Source: a virus
Length of the DNA: 34,254 nucleotides
Virus record (IMG/VR): IMGVR_UViG_3300042559_000426
Span: 1-34,254 of that record
Reading direction: 5' to 3' (one strand)
The notes beneath the pieces were generated by a model. That model saw only the letters and a list, made by a program, of their open reading frames with translations, had not been told where the DNA came from and did not search any database. Made by a program: the position numbers and the translations under genes. This document shows positions 12,717 to 19,180 of the stretch, in pieces. Each line of letters begins with the position of its first letter. Within the stretch, counting starts at the first letter, position 1.

Positions 12717-13098
12717 CTTTAACTATTACAAGGAGATGAAAAGACCAACACCTGAAACCATAGCACACGTTATGGCGGGCAGAATCGAGATGCTGTCCTT
12801 GGTCTTTATCGACAGCGCAATGAATATGCCCACGGATGGGTACCTAATTCCCACCGGAGACACGCACCTATCCGCACACCACTACATTATGAAGGAGGAC
12901 TGGGTACGGCTGTGGCTTGAGAAGGCAGGCCCCGCTCCACGGGGATATTACTACGGCCTTGTTCAGGAGGGGCAGAAGTACAGCCTCAATATGTACGAGC
13001 GGTTCGACAGGCTTGAAGATGCTATGTTCGCCACTATCTACACAGGCGCAACGTATGCTTATGACGTTAAGAACAGGACGCAAATCCAATTCCAATGA
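12703..13098 (+). CDS. Early protein, unknown function
   Basis: 131 aa. ATG 12703 overlaps the previous gene by 14 nt; ATG 12736, preceded by AAGGAG, is an alternative start with a Shine-Dalgarno-like site. Contains IAHVMAGRIEMLSLVFIDSA and a C-terminal alpha/beta part. Ends TGA 13096-13098 overlapping the next ATG. No domain recognised. Confidence 0.65.
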   Translation: MNFFNFNYYKEMKRPTPETIAHVMAGRIEMLSLVFIDSAMNMPTDGYLIPTGDTHLSAHHYIMKEDWVRLWLEKAGPAPRGYYYGLVQEGQKYSLNMYERFDRLEDAMFATIYTGATYAYDVKNRTQIQFQ

Positions 13099-13277
13099 AA
13101 GTTTACGTCCTACATTTTAAGAGAACCGACAGGTTCGGTGTTGAGGGCACGAGAGAAATTTATCACAATCACTCTTCTAAATGGCTCCTGCACCTTGACT
13201 ACCACAAACAAAAAGAGAATCCAAAAAACCATTCCTTTCGCATAGAAGAAAGGGAAGTAAAACAACTAACAAAATGA
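13095..13277 (+). CDS. 60-aa basic early protein, unknown function
   Basis: Unlike its acidic neighbours it is basic and His-rich (IYHNHSSKWLLHLDYHKQKE). Starts MKVYVLHFKRTDRFGVEG. 4-nt ATGA overlaps tie it to both neighbours. Function unknown. Confidence 0.6.
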   Translation: MKVYVLHFKRTDRFGVEGTREIYHNHSSKWLLHLDYHKQKENPKNHSFRIEEREVKQLTK

Positions 13278-13657
13278 AATCAAAAAAAGAAATTGCAAGC
13301 GAAATCCTCAAAAAGTACGAGGACAAGAACGAACGCCACTTCCGAGACGAAGACAGGGAGTGGATTATTGAGGCTATGCTTGAGTTCAAGAGGAACTTTG
13401 TCCCTAAAGTACTTGACCTACGAGGCCCATCCAGACGAAAGGGCGCAAGTTGGCTTACCAAACTGCCTAATGAAGTTCAAGTAATGTGGAGGCACGATGT
13501 GTTGAAACTTCGTGGAGAAGCAGATGTTGAGTGGCTACTTAAAGGGACTGATACCTTTTCGGGATTTATTGCAGGCTCGTTCGTGTGGGAAAAGTCAAGT
13601 CAAGGATATGATTTTTGGTATAACATTTCAAAGGGAAAATATGTACCGCTACAATAA
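13274..13657 (+). CDS. Basic protein upstream of the lysin gene, unknown function
   Basis: 127 aa, charged, helical N-terminus (KEIASEILKKYEDKNERHFR) and a Trp-containing C-terminal half (FVWEKSSQGYDFWYNISKGK). Its end overlaps the lysin start by 17 nt, so they are coupled. No domain recognised; its place next to the lysin could suggest a role in lysis but it has no membrane segment. Confidence 0.65.
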   Translation: MKSKKEIASEILKKYEDKNERHFRDEDREWIIEAMLEFKRNFVPKVLDLRGPSRRKGASWLTKLPNEVQVMWRHDVLKLRGEADVEWLLKGTDTFSGFIAGSFVWEKSSQGYDFWYNISKGKYVPLQ

Positions 13658-14177
13658 AGAAACCCTATCGTTTGAGAAGACATCAAACAGGAAGAAAAAC
13701 TTGGCTGTAGGTGCCGTTTTTATGGCCTCTATTGGACTTGCGGCCTTCAGTGGCAATACGCTCGTCTACGAACCTGTAGTGAGCGTTAACGTGTCTCAAA
13801 ACAACTTCACCGAGGAACGTCTTATCCGGGAGTTGAAGAAGTTGAACCTGCGCTTCCCGCACATTGCCTTGGCTCAAGCCCGCATTGAGAGCGGAGGATT
13901 CAAGTCGGGTATTTTCCAGGAGAATAATAATCTGTTCGGGATGAAACAAGCACGGCAACGTGCTACGACTGCGATGGGAACGAACCGGGGGCACGCATAC
14001 TACGAAACCTGGGAGGACTGCGTTGTGGACTACGCCCTGTGGTGTTCCGCATACGCTAACAAGTGCCGAACCGAGGATGAGTTTTACAACTTACTATCCA
14101 CCTATGCAGAGGCCGAACACTACGAGGAAGCCCTGCGAAAAATGATCGAAAAAAATAACCTAAAAGATAAGTTTTAA
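13641..14177 (+). CDS. Membrane-anchored glucosaminidase-type endolysin
   Basis: 178 aa from ATG 13641. A hydrophobic segment at about residues 20-38 (NLAVGAVFMASIGLAAF) acts as signal anchor. The rest is a FlgJ/Bax-type glucosaminidase domain (GH73-like): IALAQARIESGGFKSGIF with the likely catalytic Glu83, then NNNLFGMK, the HAYYETWEDCVVDYALW block and a C-terminal YAEAEHYEEAL. It cuts the glycan strands of peptidoglycan at N-acetylglucosamine. A signal anchor would let the enzyme reach the periplasm without a classical holin. The longer frame starting 13512 lies inside the previous gene and is rejected. Confidence 0.8.
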   Translation: MYRYNKETLSFEKTSNRKKNLAVGAVFMASIGLAAFSGNTLVYEPVVSVNVSQNNFTEERLIRELKKLNLRFPHIALAQARIESGGFKSGIFQENNNLFGMKQARQRATTAMGTNRGHAYYETWEDCVVDYALWCSAYANKCRTEDEFYNLLSTYAEAEHYEEALRKMIEKNNLKDKF

Positions 14178-14200
14178 TAGGTTTTTACGTTAGTTATGCG

Positions 14201-14208
14201 TACCTTTG
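14201..14208 (+). promoter_or_regulatory. Rightward promoter -7 element before the exonuclease gene
   Basis: TACCTTTG fits TAnnTTTG, in the 61-nt gap after the lysin. Expected start about 14214 with an A/T-rich leader to ATG 14239. No TTG box at the usual distance, so the call is weaker than those at 7633 and 9754. Confidence 0.5.
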
Positions 14209-14238
14209 AATAATCAAATAAATTAAATTAAAAGCAAT

Positions 14239-15024
14239 ATGAAACGGATGACCATTGACATAGAGACATCGGGTGTCACCCCCGAATGTTTCATCTACCA
14301 GATTGCCGCTTTGGTATGGGAGGGAACTGAAATCATTGACACCTTTGACGAGCGTATGGTTCGCAATTCAGTCGAATACGTGGACGACAACTCCACTACC
14401 GAATGGTGGAGTACTGCAGTTAGCGACAAGGTACGTGCATACGTTCACTCCGGAACGTCAGACGTGGTTTCTACATTAAACTCACTATCTAATTTCCTGC
14501 ACAAGCACAAAGGCTGTCAGATATGGAGCCACTCCACTTTCGACATCCCAATCCTTGTCCACTTTGCCCGTAAGAATGGGGTAAGCCTGTATTTTGACTA
14601 TCGTTCCTGCTTGGATATTAGAACCATCGAAAGGCTGTTCGATCCGATCGGTAAGCACTATATGAAACTCCGAGAAGGACTGCAGGAATCTACCCATAAC
14701 GCTATGGTCGACTGCTGTTTCCAGATGAGATACGTCAACAAACTTGCTCCTGTAAACGAAGATAAGAGAATCGAAATTGTAGACGTAAACCTACTTGACG
14801 AGTATGGAGACAGCACATTAGCAACTTGGCTTATGCGATACCTATCCTCTCTTGACTTGCTAAAGATGGGACAGCCTGAAATGCTACGTGGAGCCTTGTT
14901 TATTGCACGTCATATGCACAAGGCGCAGTCGCAGGACGCTTGGGAAAGCGCAGAAGCCTCCATAAAAGCAGGAAGACAGATGACCTTTGAAGAATACTAC
15001 AACAAAAACTATAACATCCAATAA
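14239..15024 (+). CDS. DEDDh 3'-5' exonuclease (Rv2179c-like)
   Basis: 261 aa. Exo I motif TIDIET (Asp7, Glu9), Exo II Asp102 in WSHSTFDIPIL, Exo III HNAMVD (His153, Asp158): the DEDDh set of the RNase H-like exonuclease superfamily. The arrangement fits the phage exonuclease group annotated as Rv2179c-like 3'-5' exoribonuclease. It removes nucleotides from 3' ends of RNA or DNA using two metal ions. The last ~95 residues are a helical extension without a known match. Sits at the head of the recombination/replication genes. Whether RNA (for instance ribozyme-cut ends) or DNA is the substrate cannot be told from sequence. Confidence 0.8.
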   Translation: MKRMTIDIETSGVTPECFIYQIAALVWEGTEIIDTFDERMVRNSVEYVDDNSTTEWWSTAVSDKVRAYVHSGTSDVVSTLNSLSNFLHKHKGCQIWSHSTFDIPILVHFARKNGVSLYFDYRSCLDIRTIERLFDPIGKHYMKLREGLQESTHNAMVDCCFQMRYVNKLAPVNEDKRIEIVDVNLLDEYGDSTLATWLMRYLSSLDLLKMGQPEMLRGALFIARHMHKAQSQDAWESAEASIKAGRQMTFEEYYNKNYNIQ

Positions 15025-15025
15025 A

Positions 15026-15298
15026 ATGCCACGAGAAACAAAAATGAACCGGATCCTTATTAACATCAAGGAGAAAGACATAGACCACGCTGCTGCTGTA
15101 GAGGCTGTACTTGACGTAGTGTCAGGAGGCAAGGTTTGCTACGGAGCCAAGAACCGGAAGCACTATGCTTGGGAGACCAAGTTCGACAGCGGTCTGGTCG
15201 TATACACCCAACCAAAGTACTGGTCTAATTCAGAGACGTTCATAGTTACCAAAAATGAGGACACTAAAAACACTTGGGAGTCAAGCAGGGAAGTATGA
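15026..15298 (+). CDS. 90-aa protein, unknown function
   Basis: Start at ATG 15026 follows the exonuclease stop by one base; ATG 15044 is an alternative. Basic N-terminus, then NIKEKDIDHAAAVEAVLDVV and a beta-rich C-terminal half. No motif recognised. The stop overlaps the next gene by 4 nt. Confidence 0.6.
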   Translation: MPRETKMNRILINIKEKDIDHAAAVEAVLDVVSGGKVCYGAKNRKHYAWETKFDSGLVVYTQPKYWSNSETFIVTKNEDTKNTWESSREV

Positions 15299-15426
15299 AC
15301 AACGAAAAGTATAACAACGAGTCGTATAACAAGCGGGTGGTTGAAATGAAGAAGGCACTAAAGAGCCTGTTAATACTTATCCTATGCGTATGTTTAATTA
15401 AAGAAATCATAAACCTAATCGTATGA
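15295..15426 (+). CDS. 43-aa single-pass membrane protein
   Basis: ATG 15295 to TGA 15424-15426. A hydrophilic, Asn/Lys/Tyr-rich N-terminus is followed by KALKSLLILILCVCLIKE and IINLIV, one membrane helix. ATGA overlaps with both neighbours argue that it is translated. Function unknown; could be a spanin- or exclusion-type protein but nothing specific is seen. Confidence 0.6.
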   Translation: MNNEKYNNESYNKRVVEMKKALKSLLILILCVCLIKEIINLIV

Positions 15427-15779
15427 ATTTAGAAGTTTTTGACGGAGATATCATCCGTGTGAAGTTAGAGATACTTATGTACGGAAGCAAGATTGAAAAG
15501 GAGCTGATCTTCAATGACTCTTACAGCGCCCACCTATTATTTGAACACAGAGGAGTTGAGTATGTACTAGATGGAGATCTTGATGCTCTTGATGGACGTC
15601 TTGACTCCAAAAGCCCGATCAGGAGATTGTTCTTAACTATGTACAGGGAGAGTGACTTGGAACCCGTATGCTCCTCCTATGCCAATAGACTCACATCCAG
15701 TAAGAAAGGATGTGAATTATTAAGTGTTGCTGTAAGATACCTAAACAATGTTAACAATAATTTAACACAAAATCCTTGA
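15423..15779 (+). CDS. Small protein, unknown function
   Basis: 118 aa, acidic N-terminal beta-rich half (VFDGDIIRVKLEILMYGSK) and a helical C-terminal half ending NNVNNNLTQNP. Translationally coupled to the membrane protein. The last codons overlap a TTG box of the following promoter. No domain recognised. Confidence 0.65.
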   Translation: MNLEVFDGDIIRVKLEILMYGSKIEKELIFNDSYSAHLLFEHRGVEYVLDGDLDALDGRLDSKSPIRRLFLTMYRESDLEPVCSSYANRLTSSKKGCELLSVAVRYLNNVNNNLTQNP

Positions 15780-15806
15780 TTATGTCCCTGATGGCTTGTA
15801 CCTTCG
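15776..15806 (+). promoter_or_regulatory. Promoter of the recombination operon
   Basis: TTG (15776-15778), 20-nt spacer, TACCTTCG (15799-15806; one mismatch to TAnnTTTG). The same TAnnTTCGCAA variant appears before nrdB at 24889. The perfect inverted repeat GCAAAG-T-CTTTGC (15806-15818) overlaps the -7 end and likely start point, a good operator position. Confidence 0.55.
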
Positions 15807-15832
15807 CAAAGTCTTTGCACGTTTAAAGCGTA

Positions 15833-15867
15833 GGGCGTAGGGCCCAAAAGCCCCCTAGCCCAAGCGA
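15833..15867 (+). ncRNA. GC-rich hairpin element, copy 2, in the ERF-gene leader
   Basis: GGGC (15833-15836), one bulged G, then TAGGG pair with CCCTA and GCCC (15853-15861) around a 10-nt loop CCCAAAAGCC; AAGCGA follows. Shares AAGCCCCCTAGCC and AAGCGA with 6984-7012. It lies about 40 nt downstream of the promoter and 62 nt upstream of ATG 15930. Possible leader regulator; the structure is read by eye. Confidence 0.45.
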
Positions 15868-15929
15868 AGAGGGGACGTAGCGCCAACTATATTCTTAACT
15901 CAATTCAATTAACTAAAATCAATTCAATT

Positions 15930-16532
15930 ATGGCTACAACAAAGCCCGCATCACAACCTGATGCTCAGTCGTTTAACGACAAAGTGATCGCTATTCAGAG
16001 CGAGTTAAAGGCTCCCAAGAGCCAGTACAACAGCTTCGGTAAGTACGCTTACCGCAATGCAGAAGACATCCTTGAGGCTGTCAAGCCCCTACTGAAGAAG
16101 TATGGCTTGTCTATGACTATCTCGGATAGCATTGAGGAAGTTTGTGGTATCGTGTATGTAGATGCTAACGTCTATCTCACGGATGGTACAGATTCGGTAA
16201 CTGTAGGTGCGCAGGCTGGAATCGATCCAAATCGTAAGGGTATGGACATCGCTCAATGCTTCGGTGCTTCATCCTCATATGCCCGGAAGTACGCCCTGAA
16301 TGGTATGTTCTTGATTGACGATACCAAGGACGCTGACTCCACAAACACGCACGGCAAGGATGTACAGACTACAAAGGCTGTCCCCTCCGCCCCTGCACAA
16401 GATACGTTTCAGCAGGCAATTGACTTCCTAAAGAGTTCTTCAGATAAGGGCAAGGCTTACGATGCCATTATCGCCAAGTATGGCTCAGGTTTTTCTGACG
16501 CACAGGTTAATGCTCTAAAGAAGTTTGTGTAG
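15930..16532 (+). CDS. erf: ERF-family single-strand annealing protein
   Basis: 200 aa. The pattern FNDKVIAIQSELKAPKSQYN, then FGKYAYRNAEDILEAVKPLL and SYARKYALNGMFLIDD is that of the ERF superfamily. These proteins bind single-stranded DNA and pair complementary strands in phage recombination and double-strand break repair. The C-terminal ~60 residues after a Ser/Thr/Pro linker form a small helical domain. Followed 2 nt later by a RecE-like nuclease gene, making an exonuclease/annealase recombination pair of the type seen in Rac prophage and lambda. Confidence 0.88.
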   Translation: MATTKPASQPDAQSFNDKVIAIQSELKAPKSQYNSFGKYAYRNAEDILEAVKPLLKKYGLSMTISDSIEEVCGIVYVDANVYLTDGTDSVTVGAQAGIDPNRKGMDIAQCFGASSSYARKYALNGMFLIDDTKDADSTNTHGKDVQTTKAVPSAPAQDTFQQAIDFLKSSSDKGKAYDAIIAKYGSGFSDAQVNALKKFV

Positions 16533-16534
16533 TA

Positions 16535-17290
16535 ATGGAGTTTGCATTGAAACTACAGCAGGTGACTGGTAAGGACTACCTTACCTACACCTCTCTGAAG
16601 TACGCAACACAGGACGTTCGTCTGTTCGAGTTGTATGTTCAGGGTAAACTTCATAAAGATTCAGATGCACTCACGTTCGGTAGGCTGTACGACACGCTCT
16701 TGTTCACGCCAGAGCAGTTTGAGAACAGCTTTACGGTGATGGATGACTCTGAGATTGTCGCAAAGATTGGAGGCGCATCACCACGTGCCACCAAGGCTTA
16801 CAAGGAGTGGAAGACAGAGCTAGCATCTACTAGCAAGACACTCGTTGGAATGGAGGACTACAGCAAGGCTATTGAGATGATCAACAGACTTGAGGACTCC
16901 GGTATCGTAGAGGCATATCTAAAGGGTCAGTACCAAGTTGAGTTGGCTGGGTTCATTGGAGATGCACCTGTACGTGGTTTCTTGGACTGCAAGGGGACTG
17001 GTTACGTGTCTGACTCCAAGTCTACACGTGCTATCTCTGGGTTCAAGCGTGACATATACTCTTTCGGTTACGACATCCAGGCGTATATCTATACGCAGTT
17101 GGCTGGCACGGATGAGTATTACTGGGTGGCGCAGGATACTAGTTATCCATACACGCCCAAGATATTTCAGGCATCAGAGCGTACTCTGGAAGGTGGACGC
17201 TTGAAGTTTGAAAAGGCTGTAGAGAATGTAAGGAACTTTGTTTTCAGTCCAAAGGAAGCCTACAGGTTCTACGATGTGGAATTAGTTTAA
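16535..17290 (+). CDS. RecE-like PD-(D/E)XK exonuclease
   Basis: 251 aa. The N-terminus has LTFGRLYDTLLFTPEQFENS, the usual opening of the RecE/DUF3799 nuclease group. Catalytic residues fit Glu136 (QVEL), Asp151 (GFLDCKG), Asp160 and Lys162 (SDSKST), then YDIQAYIYT (about 179-187), the conserved Q-x-x-x-Y helix. Such enzymes chew back 5' strands of duplex DNA to give the 3' tails used by the neighbouring ERF protein. Shorter than RecE and without extra domains. Confidence 0.82.
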   Translation: MEFALKLQQVTGKDYLTYTSLKYATQDVRLFELYVQGKLHKDSDALTFGRLYDTLLFTPEQFENSFTVMDDSEIVAKIGGASPRATKAYKEWKTELASTSKTLVGMEDYSKAIEMINRLEDSGIVEAYLKGQYQVELAGFIGDAPVRGFLDCKGTGYVSDSKSTRAISGFKRDIYSFGYDIQAYIYTQLAGTDEYYWVAQDTSYPYTPKIFQASERTLEGGRLKFEKAVENVRNFVFSPKEAYRFYDVELV

Positions 17291-17323
17291 CAATTTCTTA
17301 ACATAGTAACTGACTGATTAACT

Positions 17324-17331
17324 TAACTTTG
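17324..17331 (+). promoter_or_regulatory. Rightward promoter -7 element before the SSB-like gene
   Basis: TAACTTTG matches TAnnTTTG in the 64-nt gap before ATG 17355. No TTG box at 19-20 nt. A start near 17337 would give a short A-rich leader. Confidence 0.45.
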
Positions 17332-17354
17332 TGTAATAATTAAATCAAAAACAA

Positions 17355-17642
17355 ATGGAACAGAAGACCTATAGCTCCGACATTATCGGGTTTGCAGAGG
17401 CAGGTAAGTTCGGTGGATACCGGATCAGCTTCAAGTTAGAGCAGCTCGACGAGCTGAAGAAGTACGCCAACCAGAAAGGCTACGTCAACTTGGACGTGAA
17501 GGATACCAAGTCTGGTAAGCCTCTCTGCACGGTGTTCAACCCACGTGCCCAGTCAGCAGCACAGGGACAGACTCCTCGTGCAGCAGCTCCACAAGGCCGT
17601 CCCGAACAGCCTCAGTTGAGCAATGACGACCTGCCGTTCTAA
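17355..17642 (+). CDS. SSB-like single-stranded DNA-binding protein with acidic tip
   Basis: 95 aa. The first ~60 residues are a small beta-rich domain (FGGYRISFKLEQL, GYVNLDVKDTKSG). A disordered Ala/Gln/Pro/Gly linker follows, then the C-terminus LSNDDLPF, a near-copy of the bacterial SSB tip DDDIPF that recruits partner proteins. SSBs are usually 110-180 aa, so the OB-like part is short. Neighbours (ERF, nuclease, primase-helicase) fit a replication/recombination role. The tail is clear; DNA binding by the N-terminus is inferred. Confidence 0.65.
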   Translation: MEQKTYSSDIIGFAEAGKFGGYRISFKLEQLDELKKYANQKGYVNLDVKDTKSGKPLCTVFNPRAQSAAQGQTPRAAAPQGRPEQPQLSNDDLPF

Positions 17643-17977
17643 TGACCAAGGCGATTGGTGTGTTTCTCTGTTTTGAATGGGGCCTCAGCTTTATAGGAGC
17701 TGATGGCCCCCAATTCAGGGGACTAGACAAGAACAGTAAGGTTGTGTACTTTAAGCTGTTCTCCGCCAAACTTGAGGGCAGGGATGTAGTGTTGAACAAA
17801 CCAATACAGGACGAGGACTACGACAGGTGGCCCGTCATTATGATCGTAAACAAAGAGGGTGACAACACGATTCTTGTATCAAAGGAATGCTTGAATGAAT
17901 TTAAAGATGGAAGGGCATCAATTGACAGCATAGCTAAACACGTCAAATTGAAGGCAGACATCGGGATCGAAAAGTAA
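17642..17977 (+). CDS. Protein of unknown function, coupled to the SSB-like gene
   Basis: 111 aa, starting at ATG 17642 overlapping the SSB-like stop (TAATG). Alpha/beta with a hydrophobic N-terminus (AIGVFLCFEWGLSFIGADG). The coding region contains a very strong 12-bp RNA hairpin (17679-17710). No recognised motif; co-expression suggests a DNA-metabolism role. Confidence 0.65.
   Translation: MTKAIGVFLCFEWGLSFIGADGPQFRGLDKNSKVVYFKLFSAKLEGRDVVLNKPIQDEDYDRWPVIMIVNKEGDNTILVSKECLNEFKDGRASIDSIAKHVKLKADIGIEK
17679..17710 (+). other. Strong RNA hairpin inside the gene at 17642
   Basis: GGGGCC-TCAGCT (17679-17690) pairs with AGCTGA (17698-17703) and, after one bulged T, GGCCCC (17705-17710); loop TTATAGG. 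Twelve base pairs within the first 25 codons of a gene is unusual for coding sequence. May slow ribosomes, protect or punctuate the message. Confidence 0.5.
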
Positions 17978-18004
17978 GATTAGAGTTCTTTGACATATTG
18001 GAAT

Positions 18005-18137
18005 GAAGCAGATTGGCGGAAATGGTAGACGCTTGGTATGCTGGATCGGGTAGTCAGGACCGACACCTGATTGGAAGGCATATCAGATTGCACGACAGTC
18101 CAAAGTGCAAATGTGAGTTCGATTCTCACCTGCTTCT
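18005..18137 (+). tRNA. tRNA-like RNA with expanded anticodon domain (Leu-type D arm)
   Basis: Acceptor stem GAAGCAG/CTGCTTC (18005-18011/18130-18136), a D arm with class II look (GCG, GGTAGA, CGC at 18016-18032) and a perfect T arm (GTGAG-TTCGATT-CTCAC, 18113-18129). The normal anticodon arm is replaced by a 7-bp stem GGTATGC/GCATATC (18035-18041/18078-18084) enclosing a 36-nt insert, in which TCAGG/CCTGA closes a 7-nt loop ACCGACA. A variable-type arm TTGCAC/GTGCAA follows. Four rather than two bases separate acceptor and D stem. No CCA is encoded. It may be a tRNA-Leu with an insertion, a decayed tRNA, or a tRNA mimic. Confidence 0.55.
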
Positions 18138-18152
18138 CAAAATTAAAATACT

Positions 18153-18392
18153 ATGTGTGAACAGACCAACGACATATGGTATCTAGAGTTGAAGATATCA
18201 TATACTAAGGCCAGGAAGAAGGTCGTGAAGAAGGCTTGGGGAATTACAGATTGGATGGAGTTGCGTTGCATAAGAAACGATAAGGCTCTTATGGAGCAAC
18301 TAGTGTATAGGTACGATTTACAGAAGTCTACGGACATTGTTATACTTGCCGTGACTAAATCTGTCAACCTAGGTAAAAGAGTAACGTATTAA
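18153..18392 (+). CDS. 79-aa basic protein, unknown function
   Basis: Starts MCEQTNDIWYLELKISYTKA, basic helical centre (RKKVVKKAWGITDWMELRC), C-terminus TKSVNLGKRVTY. Lies 15 nt after the tRNA-like RNA. No domain recognised. The A/T-rich leader supports ATG 18153. Confidence 0.6.
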   Translation: MCEQTNDIWYLELKISYTKARKKVVKKAWGITDWMELRCIRNDKALMEQLVYRYDLQKSTDIVILAVTKSVNLGKRVTY

Positions 18393-18401
18393 ATATACAA
18401 A

Positions 18402-18656
18402 ATGAAATACAAGAACAGGTACGGTGATGTATTCACATTTGAAGAGAATGAACAGGGAAATGTGCAGTGGTCTGGAAACTTTAAACACTATAGAGCAGGC
18501 TATAAAGATAACCCAGATGATCCTACATACATTGATCCATCAGGTGGCCCATTCATAAGTATAGGTGATTCTATGGAGGAGTTTGGACTGGATGGAATTG
18601 TCTCTGGGTTTGTTAGTAACGAAAATGGTTTTGAAATTTTAATTGAAAAGAAATGA
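18402..18656 (+). CDS. 84-aa acidic protein, unknown function
   Basis: Starts MKYKNRYGDVFTFEENEQGN; beta-rich with Gly/Pro-rich turn (YIDPSGGPFISIGDSMEEF). The opening KYxNxYGDxxTFxxxxxGxxxWxG(N)F is one I associate with small phage proteins of unknown role. 4-nt overlap with the next gene. This local stretch is more A/T-rich than its neighbours, which may mark recent acquisition. Confidence 0.6.
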   Translation: MKYKNRYGDVFTFEENEQGNVQWSGNFKHYRAGYKDNPDDPTYIDPSGGPFISIGDSMEEFGLDGIVSGFVSNENGFEILIEKK

Positions 18657-18862
18657 AAAAGAAAGTTGATGATTATTTAGATGCCTTTTTTAATGGTGAT
18701 GCAGATCCAGTAGAAGCTTTGTACGAATGCTCTAGATGCTTATCTATTAATAAGCAAGATCTTTCGGGAGGTTCAGCGGGCTTATGTTCTGAATGTGAGG
18801 AAGTTGATTACTGGGATTTGAAAGCTATTTTTCTAGATGGGGTTTGGGAAGATATAGAATAA
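18653..18862 (+). CDS. 69-aa protein with a zinc-ribbon-like CxxC pair
   Basis: ECSRC at about residues 25-29 and CSECEE at about 46-51 form a CxxC-x(15)-CxxC arrangement typical of a small zinc ribbon. Otherwise acidic and helical (DYLDAFFNGDADPVEALYE). Coupled to the previous gene by ATGA overlap. Unknown role; zinc ribbons of this size bind nucleic acid or proteins. Confidence 0.6.
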   Translation: MKKKVDDYLDAFFNGDADPVEALYECSRCLSINKQDLSGGSAGLCSECEEVDYWDLKAIFLDGVWEDIE

Positions 18863-18887
18863 GTTTAACCTTTAACACCAACGAGAA

Positions 18888-19112
18888 ATGAAAGTTACGG
18901 TTGAGTTTAATCTTCCAGACGAGAAGATAGAATACGAGTTGTTCAACGATGCCTCGAAGATGCACTCGGTATTATGGGAGATGGATCAATGGCTCAGGGC
19001 GCAAATTAAGTATCCGTCCGAGAAGATTAGCGATGACGAATACAAAACCTACGAGAAAACAAGGGCTCAGTTGCACGAGTTTATGGGTGACCATAACTTT
19101 AATTTTGATTGA
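18888..19112 (+). CDS. Conserved phage protein (EFNLPDE type), unknown function
   Basis: 74 aa: MKVTVEFNLPDEKIEYELF, then a helix with SVLWEMDQWLRAQIKY and a C-terminal helix. The layout EFNLP...VLW-x-x-D-x-W-L-R is shared with many phage proteins of unknown function, often near replication genes. Seems a compact beta-hairpin plus helices. Confidence 0.65.
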   Translation: MKVTVEFNLPDEKIEYELFNDASKMHSVLWEMDQWLRAQIKYPSEKISDDEYKTYEKTRAQLHEFMGDHNFNFD

Positions 19113-19122
19113 TATATCCATC

Positions 19123-19180
19123 ACTTTACAAAATGTGAGCATTTTACTTTACACTTTGTGACCATTTCACTTTACACTTT
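19123..19180 (+). repeat. 2.5 tandem 23-bp repeats upstream of thyX
   Basis: ACTTTACA begins at 19123, 19146 and 19169, exactly 23 bp apart; the last two copies extend to the 12-mer ACTTTACACTTT. Units 1 and 2 also share TGTGA and CATTT. The third copy ends directly at the ATG of thyX (19181). Two helical turns between units suggests a same-face protein-binding array or a translational operator. Confidence 0.7.

Noticed and set aside
13512-13640. Longer N-terminus for the lysin
   Set aside because: It would overlap most of the preceding gene, and the membrane anchor plus enzyme domain are complete from ATG 13641.
15779-15830. CCCTGATGGC near the ERF promoter as a fifth hammerhead
   Set aside because: The core would need CUGANGA; here it is CTGATGG and there is no partnered GAAA with a stem III.
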